From assembly GCA_947245315.1 (NCBI GenBank), contig CAMXNV010000030.1, positions 1-14,125 on the forward strand: a stretch of DNA of 14,125 nt. The letters are read 5' to 3'. Below, in pieces: positions 12,398 through 14,125 of the stretch (position 1 is its first letter; every line of letters starts with the position of its first letter). The notes beneath the pieces are model-generated. The model saw only the letters and a program-made list of their open reading frames with translations, was not told the DNA's origin and ran no database searches. The DNA is from an uncultured Oscillibacter sp. GTDB lineage: Bacteria > Bacillota > Clostridia > Oscillospirales > Oscillospiraceae. The position numbers and the translations under genes were made by a program.

Positions 12398-13411
12398 ATG
12401 AAACGGACACGCGCCATGCTCGTCGCGCCGGAGCGCTTCGAGCTGATCGAGGAGGAGATTCCCGCCCTGAAGGAGGACGAGGTCCTCTATAAAACCATCA
12501 GCGTGGGCCTCTGCCACTCCGACATCCCCGCCTACCACGGCACCAGCGCCATGGGCTTTGGGAACAAACACGGCTACGACGCCATGATTAAACATCCCGC
12601 CTTCCCCATGGGCATCGGCCACGAGCCGGTGTGCGTGGTGGCGGACGTGGGAAAAAACGTCACCCAGTTCCAGCCGGGAGACTATGTCACCGGCGTCCTC
12701 AGCGCCTGTATCGCGGACTACAATATAGCCGCCAATGCCCAGATGATGAAAATCCCCTCTATGGACAAGCCCATTGAGACCTGCCTGGGCGAGCCCATGA
12801 TGTGCGTCGCCAACATCGTCCGGGCGGCGGAGCCCAAGATGGGGGACCGGATCGCGGTGATCGGCTGCGGCTTCATGGGCCTGATGATCCTCTCCGGCCT
12901 GAAATACCAGGCCCTGGGGGACCTGGTGGCCATCGACCTGGACGACAGGCGCCTGGAGCTGGCCAAGCGCTACGGCGCCACCAAGACCCTGAACCCCAGG
13001 TCCGTGGACATCGAGGACGCCGCCTTCGAGCTCACCCGCGGCCGGATGTTCGACTGCGTGGTGGAGATCACCGGCAGCCTCAAGGGCATGCAGACCGCCC
13101 TGTCCATCTCCAAGATCGCCGGGCGGGGCAAGATTCTGGCCCCCTCCGTCTACGCGAAAAACGAAGTCTGGACGGAGGAGATGGCCTATAACATGATGTA
13201 CCGCTCCCCCATCATCCACGTGACCCACCCCTATTATACGGACGAGTACATGCATGTACTGGACATCGGCGTCCAGGCCTATGCCAAGGGCGTCTTCCCC
13301 ACGGAGGAGCTGGTCACCCACCGCATCCCCTTCGAGAAGACCGGCGAGGGCTTCCGCCTCCTGGACGCCACTCCCTCCGAGTTCCTCAAGGGCATCATCA
13401 CCTTCCCATGA
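12398..13411 (+). CDS. Zinc-type medium-chain dehydrogenase without the structural zinc lobe
   Basis: A 337-residue MDR-family oxidoreductase. Catalytic zinc ligands are Cys-39 (GLCHSD), His-75/Glu-76 (GIGHEP) and possibly Glu-132 (GEPMM), as in sorbitol/threonine dehydrogenase relatives. The four-cysteine structural zinc loop expected after GDYV (94-97) is missing: the chain goes straight to ACIADYNI. The Rossmann motif GCGFMG is at 156-161 and the acidic VAIDLDD (178-183) suggests NAD rather than NADP. It probably oxidises a secondary alcohol of a sugar or polyol, or reduces the ketone. AAAGGAGA at 12385-12392 sets the start, 29 bp after the transketolase subunit, so it belongs to the same sigma-54 operon. 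The exact substrate is unknown. Confidence 0.88.
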   Translation: MKRTRAMLVAPERFELIEEEIPALKEDEVLYKTISVGLCHSDIPAYHGTSAMGFGNKHGYDAMIKHPAFPMGIGHEPVCVVADVGKNVTQFQPGDYVTGVLSACIADYNIAANAQMMKIPSMDKPIETCLGEPMMCVANIVRAAEPKMGDRIAVIGCGFMGLMILSGLKYQALGDLVAIDLDDRRLELAKRYGATKTLNPRSVDIEDAAFELTRGRMFDCVVEITGSLKGMQTALSISKIAGRGKILAPSVYAKNEVWTEEMAYNMMYRSPIIHVTHPYYTDEYMHVLDIGVQAYAKGVFPTEELVTHRIPFEKTGEGFRLLDATPSEFLKGIITFP

Positions 13412-13457
13412 GGCGGCCCGAGTCCCGGCAAATCTTACGATATGAGGAGCAGGCAGT

Positions 13458-14125
13458 ATGAATGAACAAACCAAGCTGGATGTCAATACCGACGTAAAAA
13501 TCTCCTTTTGGAAATCCGCCGCCTTCGGCCTGGGGGACTTCGGCAACAACTTCGTCTGGACCTTCGTGGGCTCCTACCTGATGATCTTCTACACCGACGT
13601 GTTCGGCATTCCCATGGCGGCGGTCTCCCTGCTGATGCTCATCGCCCGGTTCTGGGACGCCGTCAACGATCCCCTCATCGGCGGCTGGGCGGACCGCACC
13701 AAGACCCGCTGGGGCCGCTACCGTCCCTGGGTGCTGTTCATGTCCTTCCCGGCGGCCATTCTGACGGTGCTGACCTTCTGGGCCCACCCGGACTGGGGCT
13801 CCACCGGCAAGATCGTCTACATGTACATCACCTACGGCCTGCTGGTCTTCTGCTACACCGGGGTCAACATCCCCTATAGCGCCATGATCAGCGTCCTCAC
13901 CCAGAACACCGACGAGCGGGCCAAACTCTCCACCATGCGCATCACCCTGGCCAACATCTCCATCGCGGGGATCGGGATCATCGTGATCCCCATGGTGGCC
14001 CTGCTGGGCGGGGGAGACGCCGCCCAGGGCTACCGGCTCACCGCCACCCTCTTTGTCATCGTCTTTGTGCTGTGCCAGGTGGTGGTGTTCTCCACCCAGC
14101 GGGAAGTGGTGGCCCCGCCCGAGAA
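13458..14125 (+). CDS. GPH-family sugar:cation symporter (3' end beyond window)
   Basis: The first 222 residues of a carrier of the glycoside-pentoside-hexuronide:cation symporter family (full members are about 450-500 residues); it is cut by the window edge, not broken. Signs are FWKSAAFGLGDFGNNFVW at 15-32, the family loop DPLIGGWADRTKTRWGRYRP after helix 2 (about 71-90), and NIPYSAMISVLTQNTDERAK (about 136-155). At least five hydrophobic helices are visible. These carriers import glycosides, pentoses, hexuronates or related sugars with sodium or protons. GAGGAG at 13444-13449 sets ATG 13458, 46 bp after the dehydrogenase. It most likely brings in the substrate of the sigma-54 operon and is the best evidence that this substrate is a sugar or sugar derivative. 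Confidence 0.92.
   Translation, partial: MNEQTKLDVNTDVKISFWKSAAFGLGDFGNNFVWTFVGSYLMIFYTDVFGIPMAAVSLLMLIARFWDAVNDPLIGGWADRTKTRWGRYRPWVLFMSFPAAILTVLTFWAHPDWGSTGKIVYMYITYGLLVFCYTGVNIPYSAMISVLTQNTDERAKLSTMRITLANISIAGIGIIVIPMVALLGGGDAAQGYRLTATLFVIVFVLCQVVVFSTQREVVAPPE

Overview
The window looks like chromosomal DNA of a GC-rich, low-oxygen gut Firmicute, probably Oscillospiraceae (the Flavonifractor/Lawsonibacter/Intestinimonas kind). This is an inference from four things: strong AGGAGG ribosome binding sites, AT-rich promoters in otherwise GC-rich DNA, short interspersed palindromic repeats of a type common in that family, and the gene families present. Nothing in the window names a species. No tRNA, rRNA, CRISPR array, phage gene or insertion sequence was seen.

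Layout. (1) 1-576 has no convincing gene and is a cluster of hairpin repeats. (2) 661-2383 is a two-gene unit: a PadR repressor overlapping a membrane protein that joins a permease-prefix (HAAS) domain to an FtsW/RodA/SpoVE-like (SEDS) body. It is driven by a textbook vegetative promoter and closed by a terminator at 2413-2452. (3) 2643-6618 is a D-amino-acid cassette: a YheO/DauR-like regulator, a RidA-family imine deaminase, a fold-type III PLP enzyme of the D-serine dehydratase/D-threonine aldolase family, and an AGCS sodium:alanine/glycine-type symporter. A strong promoter, an intrinsic terminator and a pair of palindromes lie between the regulator and the RidA gene. A bidirectional terminator at 6681-6720 ends the cassette. 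(4) 6797-14125 is a divergent sigma-54 regulon. On the minus strand are an AcoR-like enhancer-binding protein and, upstream of it, an iron-type alcohol dehydrogenase. On the plus strand are a split transketolase (two genes), a zinc-type dehydrogenase and a GPH-family sugar/cation symporter that runs off the right edge.

How the genes may work together. In the D-amino-acid cassette the symporter could import a small amino acid and the PLP enzyme could eliminate water from D-serine or D-threonine. The RidA protein would then hydrolyse the reactive enamine/imine, under control of the DauR-like sensor. In the right-hand block, both arms of the 454-bp intergenic region at 10098-10551 carry near-perfect -24/-12 (sigma-54) promoters, TGGCAT-N5-TTGC leftward and TGGCAC-N5-TTGC rightward. 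Between them is a cluster of TTCTC/GAGAA palindromes at the distance expected of an enhancer. The AcoR-like activator encoded next door is the obvious candidate to bind there and fire both promoters.

The carbon source of that regulon is not identifiable from the sequence. The enzymes imply uptake of a sugar, polyol or sugar derivative, an NAD-linked oxidation or reduction, a two-carbon ketol transfer, and disposal of a small aldehyde or ketone by the iron alcohol dehydrogenase. This sigma-54 catabolic unit is the strongest candidate for something not previously described.
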